Shown here piece after piece: positions 1 to 9,005 of a stretch of DNA of 34,875 nucleotides (position 1 is its first letter; each line of letters opens with the position of its first letter). The translations under genes were made by a program, and so were the position numbers. The notes under the pieces were generated by a model that saw only the letters and a list, made by a program, of their open reading frames with translations, did not search any database and was not told the origin of the DNA. Source of the DNA: Actinomycetes bacterium (GTDB lineage Bacteria; Actinomycetota; Acidimicrobiia; Acidimicrobiales; Acidimicrobiaceae); NCBI GenBank assembly GCA_021833085.1, contig JAKBGL010000002.1, positions 1 through 34,875 of the forward strand. The letters run 5' to 3'.

Positions 1-690
1 AGTGCTGCATATGGGAGCGCTGGCGAGCGGTGCATGGCAATTTCGGTCGTTGTGGTAGACGAGGCGGTCGCTGATGATTTTGTTGAGTTAGTTGCTAAAA
101 AGACGAGACAACTTCGAGTTGGCCCCGGAACGCAAGAAAGTTCAGAGATGGGGCCATTGGTGACCATGGAGCATAGAGATCGGGTCGCGTCCTACATTGA
201 AACTGCTAGCACACAAGGCGCCCGTGTCGTTATAGATGGTCGTGAGTCTATTGACATGCATACGAAGGGCTTCTTTTTGGGCCCTTCTCTTGTTGATGCG
301 GTATCTATAGATATGAGTGTCTATCGAGATGAGATCTTTGGACCAGTTCTTTCGATCGTACGAGTAAAAGGATTTGATGAAGCCGTTGAACTAGTCAATA
401 CCAATTCCTACGCCAATGGTGCCGCGCTTTTTACTAGAAGTGGAGCGCTGGCACGAAAGTTTAAGCGTGAGATAGACGCGGGAATGGTTGGAATCAACGT
501 TCCAATTCCAGTGCCGGTCGCATACTACTCTTTCGGGGGGAACAAGGACTCATTGTTTGGTGGAAGTCATATGTATGGAACCGATGGAGTTAGTTTTTTT
601 ACTCGCTTAAAAGCGGTTACGGAGCGATGGCCAGAGCCTAACGTCGGAGATGTTCAAGGTAGGGACCTCAACTTTCCTGGTACCCGTTGA
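1..690 (+). CDS. mmsA: Methylmalonate-semialdehyde dehydrogenase (CoA-acylating), C-terminal part
   Basis: The reading frame is open at the left edge, so this is a 3' fragment; the in-window ATG at 34 is internal. The first visible residues, S-A-A-Y-G-S-A-G-E-R-C-M-A-I-S, are the catalytic-cysteine segment of the MMSDH branch of the aldehyde dehydrogenase superfamily, with Cys at residue 11 as the nucleophile. Further on, E-I-F-G-P-V-L (about 350), N-V-P-I-P-V-P (about 500) and F-F-T-R-L-K (about 595) also fit MmsA. The family oxidises methylmalonate or malonate semialdehyde to propionyl- or acetyl-CoA using NAD and CoA, in valine and inositol breakdown. The 109-base gap before queA suggests a separate transcription unit. 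The fragment is intact to its TGA. Confidence 0.93.
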   Translation, partial: SAAYGSAGERCMAISVVVVDEAVADDFVELVAKKTRQLRVGPGTQESSEMGPLVTMEHRDRVASYIETASTQGARVVIDGRESIDMHTKGFFLGPSLVDAVSIDMSVYRDEIFGPVLSIVRVKGFDEAVELVNTNSYANGAALFTRSGALARKFKREIDAGMVGINVPIPVPVAYYSFGGNKDSLFGGSHMYGTDGVSFFTRLKAVTERWPEPNVGDVQGRDLNFPGTR

Positions 691-799
691 CAGGTGATAT
701 CTCCGCTCTCTAAAGGCTATCGGAAGTGGTGATTTTATAGATAGTTGTACTTCTTCCGCTGTGGAACTGCATGGGTTACCGGTTAGAGTCTTGGTAAGA

Positions 800-1825
800 A
801 TGAACGCAAAGGACTATCAAGATCTGTCTAGTTATGACTATGATCTACCGGAAGATCGGATTGCTCAAGAACCGTTGGCGATACGCTCAAGTTCAAAACT
901 GCTCGTTTCTCTCGACGGCGAGGTGAGGGTGCAAAAAGTTTCTGAGCTACCCGATCTTCTCCAATCTGGGGATCTTGTCGTTATCAATGACTCAAAAGTG
1001 TTCTCAGCGCGCCTTAGATTAAGGAGGGCCTCTGGTGGTTATGCTGAAGTTTTACTCCTTGAAGAGGTAGAGGACGGGTTATTCACTGCGCTGGTTCGCC
1101 CGAGTCGAAAGCTTGTTACGGGAGAGCCGTTGTTTCAGGGTTTAACAGAGGTTTTGCGTCTTGCCCGAAGCCCGAAGGACTGTATTGAAGGTCAGCTGCC
1201 GCTAGTGAAGCTGAGCGATAAATCTGTAGTTGATCGCTTTGGCGAGGTGCCACTTCCTCCTTACATAAAGAACAAGATTGCCGATTCACAGAGGTATCAA
1301 ACTATCTATGCGCACAACTACGGTTCGGCCGCAGCTCCGACTGCGGGCCTTCATCTAGATGAAGAGGTGTTCAGGGGATTTCGCAGACGATCAATTGAAG
1401 TTGCGACGGTTGAACTTATGGTCGGTGTTGACACTTTTAAGCCGATATCGGCGTCTCGCATTGGAGAACATAAAATGCACTCGGAGCGCTATAAGGTGTC
1501 TACAGAGACGTGGGAAAAGATTCAATGTGCGAAAAGAGTAGTTGCGATCGGCACGACTGTGGTAAGAACGCTGGAATCCGTGGCTGCAACTTCACGGCTA
1601 GAAGGACGAACAGACCTCTACATAACGCCAGGATATGAGTTTAAAGTGGTGGATGTACTTATGACAAACTTCCACACCCCAAAGTCGTCTTTGTTGGTAC
1701 TAGTTGCGAGTTTTTATGGTCCGAGATGGCGAGAGCTTTATCAGAATGCACTGGACTCGGGCTTTCGCTTTTTATCTTTCGGTGATGCTATGTTGATTGA
1801 GAGAAATAACTCCATTGAGTGGTAG
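800..1825 (+). CDS. queA: S-adenosylmethionine:tRNA ribosyltransferase-isomerase QueA
   Basis: QueA transfers and isomerises the ribosyl part of AdoMet onto preQ1 at position 34 of GUN-anticodon tRNAs, giving epoxyqueuosine. Family features seen: near the N-terminus Y-D-Y-D-L-P-E-D-R-I-A-Q-E-P; V-I-N-D-S-K-V-F-S-A-R-L; the core A-A-P-T-A-G-L-H; H-K-M-H-S-E-R-Y; G-T-T-V-V-R-T-L-E-S; and T-N-F-H-T-P-K-S-S-L near the end. From the ATG at 800 the product is about 341 aa, normal for the family. A GTG at 761 would add 13 unconserved residues and neither start has a strong ribosome site, so the start is uncertain. The end overlaps tgt by 29 bases, implying translational coupling of two consecutive queuosine enzymes. 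Confidence 0.95.
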   Translation: MNAKDYQDLSSYDYDLPEDRIAQEPLAIRSSSKLLVSLDGEVRVQKVSELPDLLQSGDLVVINDSKVFSARLRLRRASGGYAEVLLLEEVEDGLFTALVRPSRKLVTGEPLFQGLTEVLRLARSPKDCIEGQLPLVKLSDKSVVDRFGEVPLPPYIKNKIADSQRYQTIYAHNYGSAAAPTAGLHLDEEVFRGFRRRSIEVATVELMVGVDTFKPISASRIGEHKMHSERYKVSTETWEKIQCAKRVVAIGTTVVRTLESVAATSRLEGRTDLYITPGYEFKVVDVLMTNFHTPKSSLLVLVASFYGPRWRELYQNALDSGFRFLSFGDAMLIERNNSIEW

Positions 1826-2909
1826 TTTCGCCGTGACAAAAGTATACGACTCTGCGAGGACCGGTACGTTTTGTGGTTCCCGGCATACCTTTGAGACTCC
1901 AGTATTTATGCCCGTAGGCACGAGAGGTGCAGTACGTCTTTTCCCCTATGATCTGGTGGCAGAGATAGGTTTTGAGATCGTCCTCGCTAACACATATCAT
2001 ATGATGCTTCGACCGGGCGCAGCTACGGTTGAAGCTCTCGGTGGCTTGCACCGCTTCACGGGGTGGGACGGTGCAATCTTGACAGATTCTGGTGGCTTTC
2101 AAGTGATGTCTCTAGGAGCTACCTTTGACGAAGATGGTGTGTCCTTTCGGTCTGTCTATGATGGTGCGAAGTTACGTCTAACTCCAGAAGATGCGATTGA
2201 AGTGCAAGAACTACTTGGTTCGGACATAGCTATGGTACTTGACGTATGTACTATGTTGCCCGCCGATCGGTATGAACTCAAAAGGAATCTTGACCTAACT
2301 TTAGCGTGGGCAAAGAGGTCTAAGGCGAGAAAGACGCGGTCTGATCAAGCATTATTTGGAATCGTGCAAGGCGGTACAGACGTCGAACTTAGAAAAAGAT
2401 CCTTGGAAGAGACTTGCGAGCTTTCATTCGATGGATACGCAATCGGAGGTCTAGCCGTCGGGGAAGAGAGGTCATTGACTCTGGACACAGTTGCAAGTTG
2501 CACGGAGGTGCTTCCTAAAGAAGCTCCAAGATACCTGATGGGTGTGGGCGATCCATACTCTGTCGTACACGCTATAGCGCTTGGGGTGGATATGTTTGAC
2601 TGTGTGGCTCCGTCACGCATAGCGCGTCACGGAGTTGCTTGGACATCAACTGGGAAAGTGACAGTTAAGCAGGCACGATACATTCAATCTATGGATCCAC
2701 TAGATCCGAACTGCGCATGTGAAACCTGTAAACGCTATCCGTTAGCGCTCTTGAACCACCTCTATAAGGTAGACGTTGAAACCTTGGGCGTCTTGCTTAC
2801 TAGGCACAATCTTTCTTTTATGCAGACGCTCATATCATGGAGCCGCTCGTCGATAAGAGTCGGTAGCTGGTCTGAAGTGAAGAGGTTCGTGGAAACTTAC
2901 TATAGCTAG
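1797..2909 (+). CDS. tgt: tRNA-guanine transglycosylase
   Basis: Tgt exchanges guanine 34 for preQ1 in tRNA-Asp, -Asn, -His and -Tyr, the step before QueA. Seen: F-M-P-V-G-T-R-G near residue 38; the active-site stretch T-D-S-G-G-F-Q with Asp97; G-I-V-Q-G-G-T; A-I-G-G-L-A-V-G-E; D-M-F-D-C-V-A-P-S-R-I-A-R-H-G; and a zinc site C-x-C-x2-C (C-A-C-E-T-C, about residue 306) followed by the L-N-H-L histidine. At 370 aa it is full length. The TTG at 1797 lies inside queA; in-frame TTG at 1815 and GTG at 1833 are alternatives because conservation only begins near residue 14. The stop is followed 65 bases later by yajC, recreating the widespread queA-tgt-yajC-secDF order. Confidence 0.95.
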   Translation: MREITPLSGSFAVTKVYDSARTGTFCGSRHTFETPVFMPVGTRGAVRLFPYDLVAEIGFEIVLANTYHMMLRPGAATVEALGGLHRFTGWDGAILTDSGGFQVMSLGATFDEDGVSFRSVYDGAKLRLTPEDAIEVQELLGSDIAMVLDVCTMLPADRYELKRNLDLTLAWAKRSKARKTRSDQALFGIVQGGTDVELRKRSLEETCELSFDGYAIGGLAVGEERSLTLDTVASCTEVLPKEAPRYLMGVGDPYSVVHAIALGVDMFDCVAPSRIARHGVAWTSTGKVTVKQARYIQSMDPLDPNCACETCKRYPLALLNHLYKVDVETLGVLLTRHNLSFMQTLISWSRSSIRVGSWSEVKRFVETYYS

Positions 2910-2974
2910 GAGCTAAGTGATATGAGTTTCAACTCTTGAAACTACAATAAGCTAGTCGCATTGGAAGGACTTTG

Positions 2975-3394
2975 ATGAGTCAACTAATTTTTGTAATAAT
3001 TGTTTTAGTAATCCTTTACATGTTGTTTTTGCGCCCCCGTATGAAAGGCGCGAAGACGAACCGAAAGCTCGGTCTACAACCAGGAGATGATGTTGTGTCA
3101 AATGGTGGGATCTTCGGTGTCGTTACCAAAACCTACGACCAGAGGATCTATGTCGAGATAGCTCCAGAGGTAGAGGTGATCTTCGATAGGAGATCGTTAA
3201 CTCATCTTGACAGTGTCATTGTGGACGCTATGGAGGAGGCCGAGGCTAAATTTGATGAGATTGAAGCTAGAAAAGCGCAAACTGAGTTGAAAGAGGGAGA
3301 TGCGGTCGATGAAGAACCTCAACCCCTATCGAACTTATCCGATGCAAAAGAAGTAGAAGAAGTCAAAGGTGATGATGAAGGTGACGTTAAATAG
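2975..3394 (+). CDS. yajC: Preprotein translocase subunit YajC
   Basis: Small single-pass membrane protein that joins SecD and SecF in the Sec holotranslocon. One N-terminal membrane helix (about residues 4-20, I/V/L-rich) runs into the family signature L-F-L-R-P-R-M-K, then a soluble domain with L-Q-P-G-D-D-V-V-S-N-G-G-I-F-G-V-V. The last 40 or so residues are a very acidic, low-complexity tail. I start at the ATG at 2975 because GGAAGGA at 2963-2969 sits five bases ahead; a TTG at 2972 is in frame. About 139 aa, slightly longer than E. coli YajC because of the tail. It precedes secD by 81 bases. Confidence 0.93.
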   Translation: MSQLIFVIIVLVILYMLFLRPRMKGAKTNRKLGLQPGDDVVSNGGIFGVVTKTYDQRIYVEIAPEVEVIFDRRSLTHLDSVIVDAMEEAEAKFDEIEARKAQTELKEGDAVDEEPQPLSNLSDAKEVEEVKGDDEGDVK

Positions 3395-3475
3395 TGACGA
3401 GGTAGCAGGTGATCACTAGGTGAAAGACTTGGTGTAGGGTGACTCTATGATTAAGATCGGTGTTTTAGAGAGAGT

Positions 3476-4948
3476 ATGAGAAAAGGTCCACACGTATTAT
3501 CAGTCGTTTTATCGATAGTGGTTTCTTTAGGTGCCTTTATCGCTGTGCTAGCGCTCAACTATAAGCCAATACTTGGACTTGATCTGCAAGGGGGAGCCTC
3601 GGTCGTCTATAAACCTACTAGAGCTGTTTCCCAGGCGACGTTAAATCAGACCATATCTATTATTCGGAACCGTGTAGATGGTCTAGGAGTGGCTCAACCG
3701 AACATCGCTCAACAGGGCAAAGACATAGTGGTGCAACTTCCTGGAATTAAACATCCAAATCAGGCACTTTCTCTTATCGGGCAGACTGCACAGCTTGAAT
3801 TTCGACCTGTGTTGTGCTCGATCCCTACCTATAAAAAACCTACTGGACAACTCGCTAAAGATATCAAGGCCCATCCTCTTTCTCCGTTTTGTCCAAGTTC
3901 AGCACAACAAGATGCACTTGCCCAGTATGAGCCGAATACGACGTTTTCGAAGCTGAACTCTTCAAAAGAAGCCGTATTGTCGCAAACCTCTGGCTCTCGG
4001 GTTACGCGTTACGTTCTTGGACCGACACTGGCTAACGGCACTGCACTTTCTAGTGCTTCGGCGGGACTTAATCAACAGCAACAATGGGTCGTGAACTTCT
4101 CCCTCACTGCTAAGGCGACGCCACTTTTTAATCAAATTGCGACGACATACTTCGACAAACAGCTGGCGATCGTCTTGGATACGAACGTGATCTCTGCTCC
4201 GGTCATAACCACTAAGAGTTTCAATGGGCAAGGTGAAATTACTGGTTCAGGCGGTCAAGCTCAGGCAGAGAATTTGGCATTGGTGTTAAAGTATGGAGCA
4301 TTACCAGTGCAACTTCAGCAACTTACGGTTCAGACTATCTCACCGACGCTTGGTAAGGCATCGTTGAAGGCGGGAGTGTATGCAGGCTTAGGTGGACTTT
4401 TGTTGGTGCTTCTCTATACAGTCCTTTACTATAGAGCTTTAGGGGTGGTTGTACTTTTGGGGCTATCTACAACTGCAGCGATGCTGTGGGCGATTGTGTC
4501 TCTGCTTGGTCATACATCTCAGCTGACCTTGGATCTCTCTGGAGTTACTGGCTTGATAGTATCTATCGGCGTCACCGTGGACTCTTATGTAGTTTTTTTT
4601 GAACGCTTAAAGGATGAGCTGAGAGGTGGAAAGTCGCTTAGATCTTCGGTGGACAGAAGTTTTGCAAAGGCTTTCCGCACTATAGTCGCGGCAGATCTTG
4701 TGTCGCTTATCGGAGCTACTCTGCTCTACCTGCTCAGTATTGGTCCAGTACGAGGATTTGCCTTCTTTCTAGGAATCTCAACGTTGTTAGATGTTGTTTC
4801 CGCTTGGTTTTTTACTAGACCCATAGTTATTTTGATGGGCCAGTCTAAGATCGCCCAAAACCCGAGGTTTTTTGGATTAAGTACCGGAGCTCTCAAGACG
4901 ACAGCACCTGCACCTAGTAGTGGTGTCCTAAAACCAAGTGGGGTGTGA
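3476..4948 (+). CDS. secD: Protein translocase subunit SecD
   Basis: SecD, with SecF, uses the proton gradient to help move proteins out of the SecYEG channel. Seen: an N-terminal membrane helix; the P1 signature G-L-D-L-Q-G-G-A (about residue 34); I-R-N-R-V-D-G-L-G-V; a periplasm-facing domain; then five C-terminal helices from about residue 302. The fourth-helix motif reads S-I-G-V-T-V-D-S-Y-V-V-F-F-E-R-L-K-D-E and keeps the family's key Asp and the E-R-x-K-x-E loop, with Ser-Tyr where many SecDs have Ala-Asn. At 490 aa it is shorter than many actinobacterial SecDs but complete. ATG start. It lies in the yajC-secD-secF unit with 83 bases before secF. Confidence 0.95.
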   Translation: MRKGPHVLSVVLSIVVSLGAFIAVLALNYKPILGLDLQGGASVVYKPTRAVSQATLNQTISIIRNRVDGLGVAQPNIAQQGKDIVVQLPGIKHPNQALSLIGQTAQLEFRPVLCSIPTYKKPTGQLAKDIKAHPLSPFCPSSAQQDALAQYEPNTTFSKLNSSKEAVLSQTSGSRVTRYVLGPTLANGTALSSASAGLNQQQQWVVNFSLTAKATPLFNQIATTYFDKQLAIVLDTNVISAPVITTKSFNGQGEITGSGGQAQAENLALVLKYGALPVQLQQLTVQTISPTLGKASLKAGVYAGLGGLLLVLLYTVLYYRALGVVVLLGLSTTAAMLWAIVSLLGHTSQLTLDLSGVTGLIVSIGVTVDSYVVFFERLKDELRGGKSLRSSVDRSFAKAFRTIVAADLVSLIGATLLYLLSIGPVRGFAFFLGISTLLDVVSAWFFTRPIVILMGQSKIAQNPRFFGLSTGALKTTAPAPSSGVLKPSGV

Positions 4949-5031
4949 TCTATGAAACGTCTCTTAGGTGCCTTTAATGGTGCTAAACGCACCTGCGAGT
5001 GTACGGTTATAGCGAGTATTGAGGTGGCACT

Positions 5032-6222
5032 GTGACAACCATTGGCGAAGGTGAAAGAGAGTCAACCCGATCGTCGGATGATGTCTTAATGGGAGCAACG
5101 AGAGTGGCTTCCAAAAAGCGATCTCGCTGGAGTGCTCTTTATGAAGGCGAGACGACCATTGGATTTTTGAAAAAGCGTAAGATTTTTTACGCTTTTTCGA
5201 TAGCAATCATACTGCTAGGAGCTCTCTCTATGGGGGTGCGAGGTCTGAACTTTGGAATCGATTTCAAAGGTGGAACCTCCTGGCAGGTGCCTTCTAGTAC
5301 TTTAAGTGTCACAAAAGCTCAATCTGTGCTCAGAGCAGATGGGGTCACCCAGGCTACAGTTTTCACATTGGGTACTGGCCATAATCGTACCTTAGAGGCC
5401 GAAGCTGACCTCTCAAATCTTTCTCCAGGAGCACAGGCTGCCAAAGACAAGCAGATCTCGGTGGATCTAGCGAAGGCTGGTGGCGTTAGCTACTCTTCGG
5501 TTAGCCTAACCAACGTCGGTCCAACGTGGGGTGGTGACGTTACATCGAAAGCGCTCGAGGCCCTGGGATTCTTCTTCCTTGGGATAGTGATATATATATC
5601 GATTCGTTTTGAATGGAAGATGGCCGCGGCGGCCTTAGTCGCAGTAATTCACGATCTTTTAGTCACAGTTGGCATCTACTCGATATCCAACTTTCAGATC
5701 ACGCCTGCGACTGTGATTGCAGTGCTTACAATACTTGGATACTCTCTTTATGATACGATCGTTGTCTTTGACCGGATTCAAGAGAACGTGAAGGCTTTGG
5801 TCAATCCTGGTCGTCTTGCTTATGACGACTCTGTGGATCTGTCTTTAAACCAAGTGTTGATGCGATCTTTGAATACATCACTAGTGGCAATTATCCCTGT
5901 ATTTTCAATCCTTGTCGTTGGTGCTTACATACTAGGTGCGACGACGCTGCAAGACTTTGGTCTTGCATTGTTCGTAGGACTGACTACGGGAGCGTACTCG
6001 TCTATCGCCATAGCCTCTCCGGTCCTTGCTTTCTTGAAAGGCCGAGAACCTAGATACCAGAGCCTCAAGAAACGTCTAGGCGCAAGCCACCATCCTTACT
6101 CCCCTAAGGCAGTAGCCCAAGGGGTGCTGCTTACCACATCTAGCACCACGGGCGACCAGGGGACGAGGACTCCGCGTTCCAAGCCGAATGGCTCACGGAG
6201 AAAGAGTCGAGCAAAGCGTTAG
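5032..6222 (+). CDS. secF: Protein translocase subunit SecF
   Basis: Partner of SecD. A soluble N-terminal leader of about 55 residues rich in charged residues precedes the first helix; then comes G-I-D-F-K-G-G-T-S-W (about residue 75), the SecF equivalent of the SecD P1 motif. After a short periplasmic domain the five-helix block contains T-I-L-G-Y-S-L-Y-D-T-I-V-V-F-D-R-I-Q-E-N, the diagnostic SecF helix-4 motif with its conserved Asp. The C-terminal 60 residues are Ser/Thr/Arg-rich and basic and face the cytoplasm. GTG start with GAGGTGG at about 5021-5027 upstream. 396 aa, within the actinobacterial range. Translation is probably coordinated with secD. Confidence 0.95.
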   Translation: MTTIGEGERESTRSSDDVLMGATRVASKKRSRWSALYEGETTIGFLKKRKIFYAFSIAIILLGALSMGVRGLNFGIDFKGGTSWQVPSSTLSVTKAQSVLRADGVTQATVFTLGTGHNRTLEAEADLSNLSPGAQAAKDKQISVDLAKAGGVSYSSVSLTNVGPTWGGDVTSKALEALGFFFLGIVIYISIRFEWKMAAAALVAVIHDLLVTVGIYSISNFQITPATVIAVLTILGYSLYDTIVVFDRIQENVKALVNPGRLAYDDSVDLSLNQVLMRSLNTSLVAIIPVFSILVVGAYILGATTLQDFGLALFVGLTTGAYSSIAIASPVLAFLKGREPRYQSLKKRLGASHHPYSPKAVAQGVLLTTSSTTGDQGTRTPRSKPNGSRRKSRAKR

Positions 6223-6302
6223 ACGTTTTGGTTAAAACTCTTTAGTAGATCTCTTAGAGTCGGCAGTGTCGTTCTGGATATGAGGTAACTTTATATACAT
6301 AG

Positions 6303-8558
6303 ATGGCTGATGTTGTTGAGATAAAGTTAGAACTGTTTTCACCAGATAGGTTGGTGGAGATTTTCTTGCGCCGCCACGAGAACTATAGTGGAGATCCTCA
6401 AGTAATACTTGGTGCTTTCGATCTAGCAAAGTCGGCACATAAAGGTCAGTACCGAAAATCAGGAGAACCGTACTTCTACCATCCACTATCTGTAGCGGAG
6501 ATTGTAGCGTCATTGGGTGCAGACGAGATTACTGTGTCCGCAGCACTTTTGCACGATGCCGTTGAAGACACTGATTTAGCACTAAAAGAGGTTGAGGATC
6601 GCTTCGGGATCTCAGTGGCACAGATAGTAGATGGAGTGACGAAACTTGATCGTCTGAGCTTTGAATCCAAAGAAGCTCAACAAGCTGCTACTATGCGAAA
6701 GATGCTCTTGGCAATGGCAAGAGATCCGAGGGTTCTGGTGATTAAGCTAGCCGATCGGCTTCATAACATGAGAACCATTGGCGCACTACCGGATTGGAAA
6801 CAGCGGCGTACTGCTCAAGAGACGATGGACATCTATGCCCCGTTGGCACACAGACTTGGTATTGCAGAGATTAAGTGGCAGCTTGAGGACTTGGCTTTTG
6901 CAACGTTGCACCCCCGACGCTACGCAGAGATTGAACACCTGGTAACGACACGGTCTCCAGAGCGCGAAGAGTATCTGCACTCAGTCCAAGAGATGGTGAA
7001 AGTGAAGCTGAGTGAGGTGGGAATCGATGCAGAGGTGACTGGCCGCCCTAAGCATCTCTGGAGCATCTACGAGAAGATGGTGATCAAGGCTAAGGACTTT
7101 GACTCAATCTATGACATTGTAGGTATGCGGATCATTACTGAGACTGAAAAAGACTGTTGGGCTGCTCTTGGTGTAGTACATTCCATCTGGTCCCCGGTGC
7201 CGGGAAGATTTAAAGACTACGTAAACGCTCCGAAATTTAACCTGTATCAGTCCCTACATACCACTGTCGTACTGCCTAGCGGCAACCCACTTGAGGTTCA
7301 ACTGCGTACGGCGGACATGCATAGACGCGCTGAGTATGGGGTTGCAGCTCACTGGGGGTACAAGGAGGGTTCGACCAAAGAGGAGCTTGTCTGGTTGCAG
7401 CGTATAGTTGACTGGCAAAAAGACACCACAGATCCTCACGAGTTCTTGGAGAATCTCAAGCTTGATCTTGAGGTTGATGAGGTCTATGTATTTACTCCAA
7501 AGGGTCGGGTGATAACTCTCCCAAACAACGCCACTCCAATCGACTTTGCCTACGCAGTACACACCGAGGTAGGGCATAGATGTATTGGTGCGAAGGTGAA
7601 TCAGCGACTTGTACCCTTGGACTCTAAGTTAAACTCAGGTGACACCGTTGAGATCTTTACCTCGAAGGTCCAAAGTGCCGGCCCTTCGCGAGACTGGCTG
7701 AAAGTTGTGGTGACTCCACGTGCTCGTAATAAGATTAGACAATGGTTTTCGAAAGAGCGACGAGACGAATCAGTCGAAGTAGGCAGGGAAGAGCTAGTTA
7801 AGGCTCTACGGAAAGAGGGCCTAGCTGTTCAAAAACACACGTCACAGACGGGATTAGGACAGATTAGCCAACTGATGGGATTTGACTCCGTTGAAACCCT
7901 ACTTGCGGCGATCGGAGAGAATCACGTAAGTGCTAGAAGTGTTGTTACAAAACTCCTTCGAGACGTCTACCAAGTGGAGGATGAGACCTCTATACCTATA
8001 GTGACTCCGGGACGCGGACGTCGGAAAAGAGGTGGTCCAGGTATATACGTGGAGGGTCTCGACGATGTTATGGTTAAGTTATCCAAGTGTTGTTCGCCTA
8101 TGCCAGGAGATCCGATTATTGGTTTCGTAACCCGCGGTAAAGGGGTATCGATCCATAGGTCAGACTGCTCTAACGCGATGGCACTATTTAGCTCAGAGGC
8201 TGAACGCATGATTGAGGTTGAGTGGGACCTCGAATCTCACGGCATCTTTTCGACTACGATCGAGGTGCGCTCATTGGATCGATCTCGATTACTTGCTGAC
8301 GTAGCTAGGGTACTTTCCGAACACCATATCAATATCTTAAACTCGTCCTCGCAAGCGGGACACGATAGGGTATCCACTATGCGATTTGAGTTTGAACTGG
8401 CAGATCCGGCCCATCTCGAGTCGATCTTGGCTTCTTTACGGCAGCTGGACGGCGTCTATAACGCATATCGGGTATTGCCGAACGGTGGCTCTCCTGCTCC
8501 TGCTATTCCAACTTTTGGTGACGATGACCCTAAGGCGACTAAAGTCGAATCTAGGTAA
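6303..8558 (+). CDS. rel: Bifunctional (p)ppGpp synthetase/hydrolase (RelA/SpoT family)
   Basis: Long Rel protein that makes and degrades the stringent-response alarmone. Domain order: HD hydrolase with the His-Asp pair at residues 84-85 (L-L-H-D-A-V-E-D-T); synthetase domain with Y-D-I-V-G-M-R-I and N-L-Y-Q-S-L-H-T; TGS domain from about residue 395 (V-F-T-P-K-G-R-V); conserved-cysteine region K-C-C-S-P-M-P-G-D; and a C-terminal ACT domain from about 660. The synthetase charge motif is R-F-K-D (about residues 302-305), the RXKD form found in bifunctional enzymes rather than the EXDD form of synthetase-only RelA. 751 aa, full length. ATG start; no strong ribosome site is evident. It follows secF by 80 bases, as in many actinobacteria. 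Confidence 0.96.
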   Translation: MADVVEIKLELFSPDRLVEIFLRRHENYSGDPQVILGAFDLAKSAHKGQYRKSGEPYFYHPLSVAEIVASLGADEITVSAALLHDAVEDTDLALKEVEDRFGISVAQIVDGVTKLDRLSFESKEAQQAATMRKMLLAMARDPRVLVIKLADRLHNMRTIGALPDWKQRRTAQETMDIYAPLAHRLGIAEIKWQLEDLAFATLHPRRYAEIEHLVTTRSPEREEYLHSVQEMVKVKLSEVGIDAEVTGRPKHLWSIYEKMVIKAKDFDSIYDIVGMRIITETEKDCWAALGVVHSIWSPVPGRFKDYVNAPKFNLYQSLHTTVVLPSGNPLEVQLRTADMHRRAEYGVAAHWGYKEGSTKEELVWLQRIVDWQKDTTDPHEFLENLKLDLEVDEVYVFTPKGRVITLPNNATPIDFAYAVHTEVGHRCIGAKVNQRLVPLDSKLNSGDTVEIFTSKVQSAGPSRDWLKVVVTPRARNKIRQWFSKERRDESVEVGREELVKALRKEGLAVQKHTSQTGLGQISQLMGFDSVETLLAAIGENHVSARSVVTKLLRDVYQVEDETSIPIVTPGRGRRKRGGPGIYVEGLDDVMVKLSKCCSPMPGDPIIGFVTRGKGVSIHRSDCSNAMALFSSEAERMIEVEWDLESHGIFSTTIEVRSLDRSRLLADVARVLSEHHINILNSSSQAGHDRVSTMRFEFELADPAHLESILASLRQLDGVYNAYRVLPNGGSPAPAIPTFGDDDPKATKVESR

Positions 8559-8645
8559 TGTGACTCTTCTTGCAGGCGAGTTTTCTTAGATCGTTTACGA
8601 TCTGGGGTATCTTCGACGTGAGACTTTAAAGGGAAGAATAGGTAG

Positions 8646-9005
8646 ATGTCTTTTGTTTTAGCCACTTTAGTGTTGGTGGCTTCTGTTGTTACTCTGGCTG
8701 TATCTGTTCTTGCGCTGCGGGAATCGAAAGCGACATTAAAAGCGTCGGAGAGCTTGATGCGCTCTTTACAGACTGAGACCTTAGAGTTGGTTCGAGAGGC
8801 GACTGCCTTGTTGGTCGGCACCAGAGAGGATGTATCAAGGGTTGAAGATCTACTAGAGATGTCTGAACTTAGGTCAAGCGCTATCAATGAAGCCTCTAAG
8901 GTCGCTATCGGTGCTATCTCTGCACCGATCGTGCGCTTCCGAGCGCTCAAGTTAGGACTACGGAGAGCAACTGAGTTATTTAGAGCAAAGAGAGGGAGTA
9001 GGTAG
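8646..9005 (+). CDS. DUF948-like small membrane protein
   Basis: 119 aa. One N-terminal hydrophobic segment (about residues 3-25, V/L/A-rich) is followed by a helical, charged region likely to form a coiled coil, ending in a basic tail (R-A-K-R-G-S-R). The composition and the place directly upstream of alaS match the DUF948 proteins found at this site in Streptomyces and relatives, whose function is unknown. The assignment rests on architecture and position, not on a strong motif. ATG start with a purine-rich AAAGGGAAGAATAGGT tract just upstream. The stop is immediately followed by the TTG start of the next gene, so the two are probably co-translated. Confidence 0.7.
   Translation: MSFVLATLVLVASVVTLAVSVLALRESKATLKASESLMRSLQTETLELVREATALLVGTREDVSRVEDLLEMSELRSSAINEASKVAIGAISAPIVRFRALKLGLRRATELFRAKRGSR

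Noticed and set aside
8456..8950. 164-codon minus-strand open frame over the rel end and the DUF948-like gene
   Set aside because: It runs antisense to two better-supported genes, has low-complexity Ser/Thr/Lys content and no ribosome site; it mirrors the codon bias of the plus strand.
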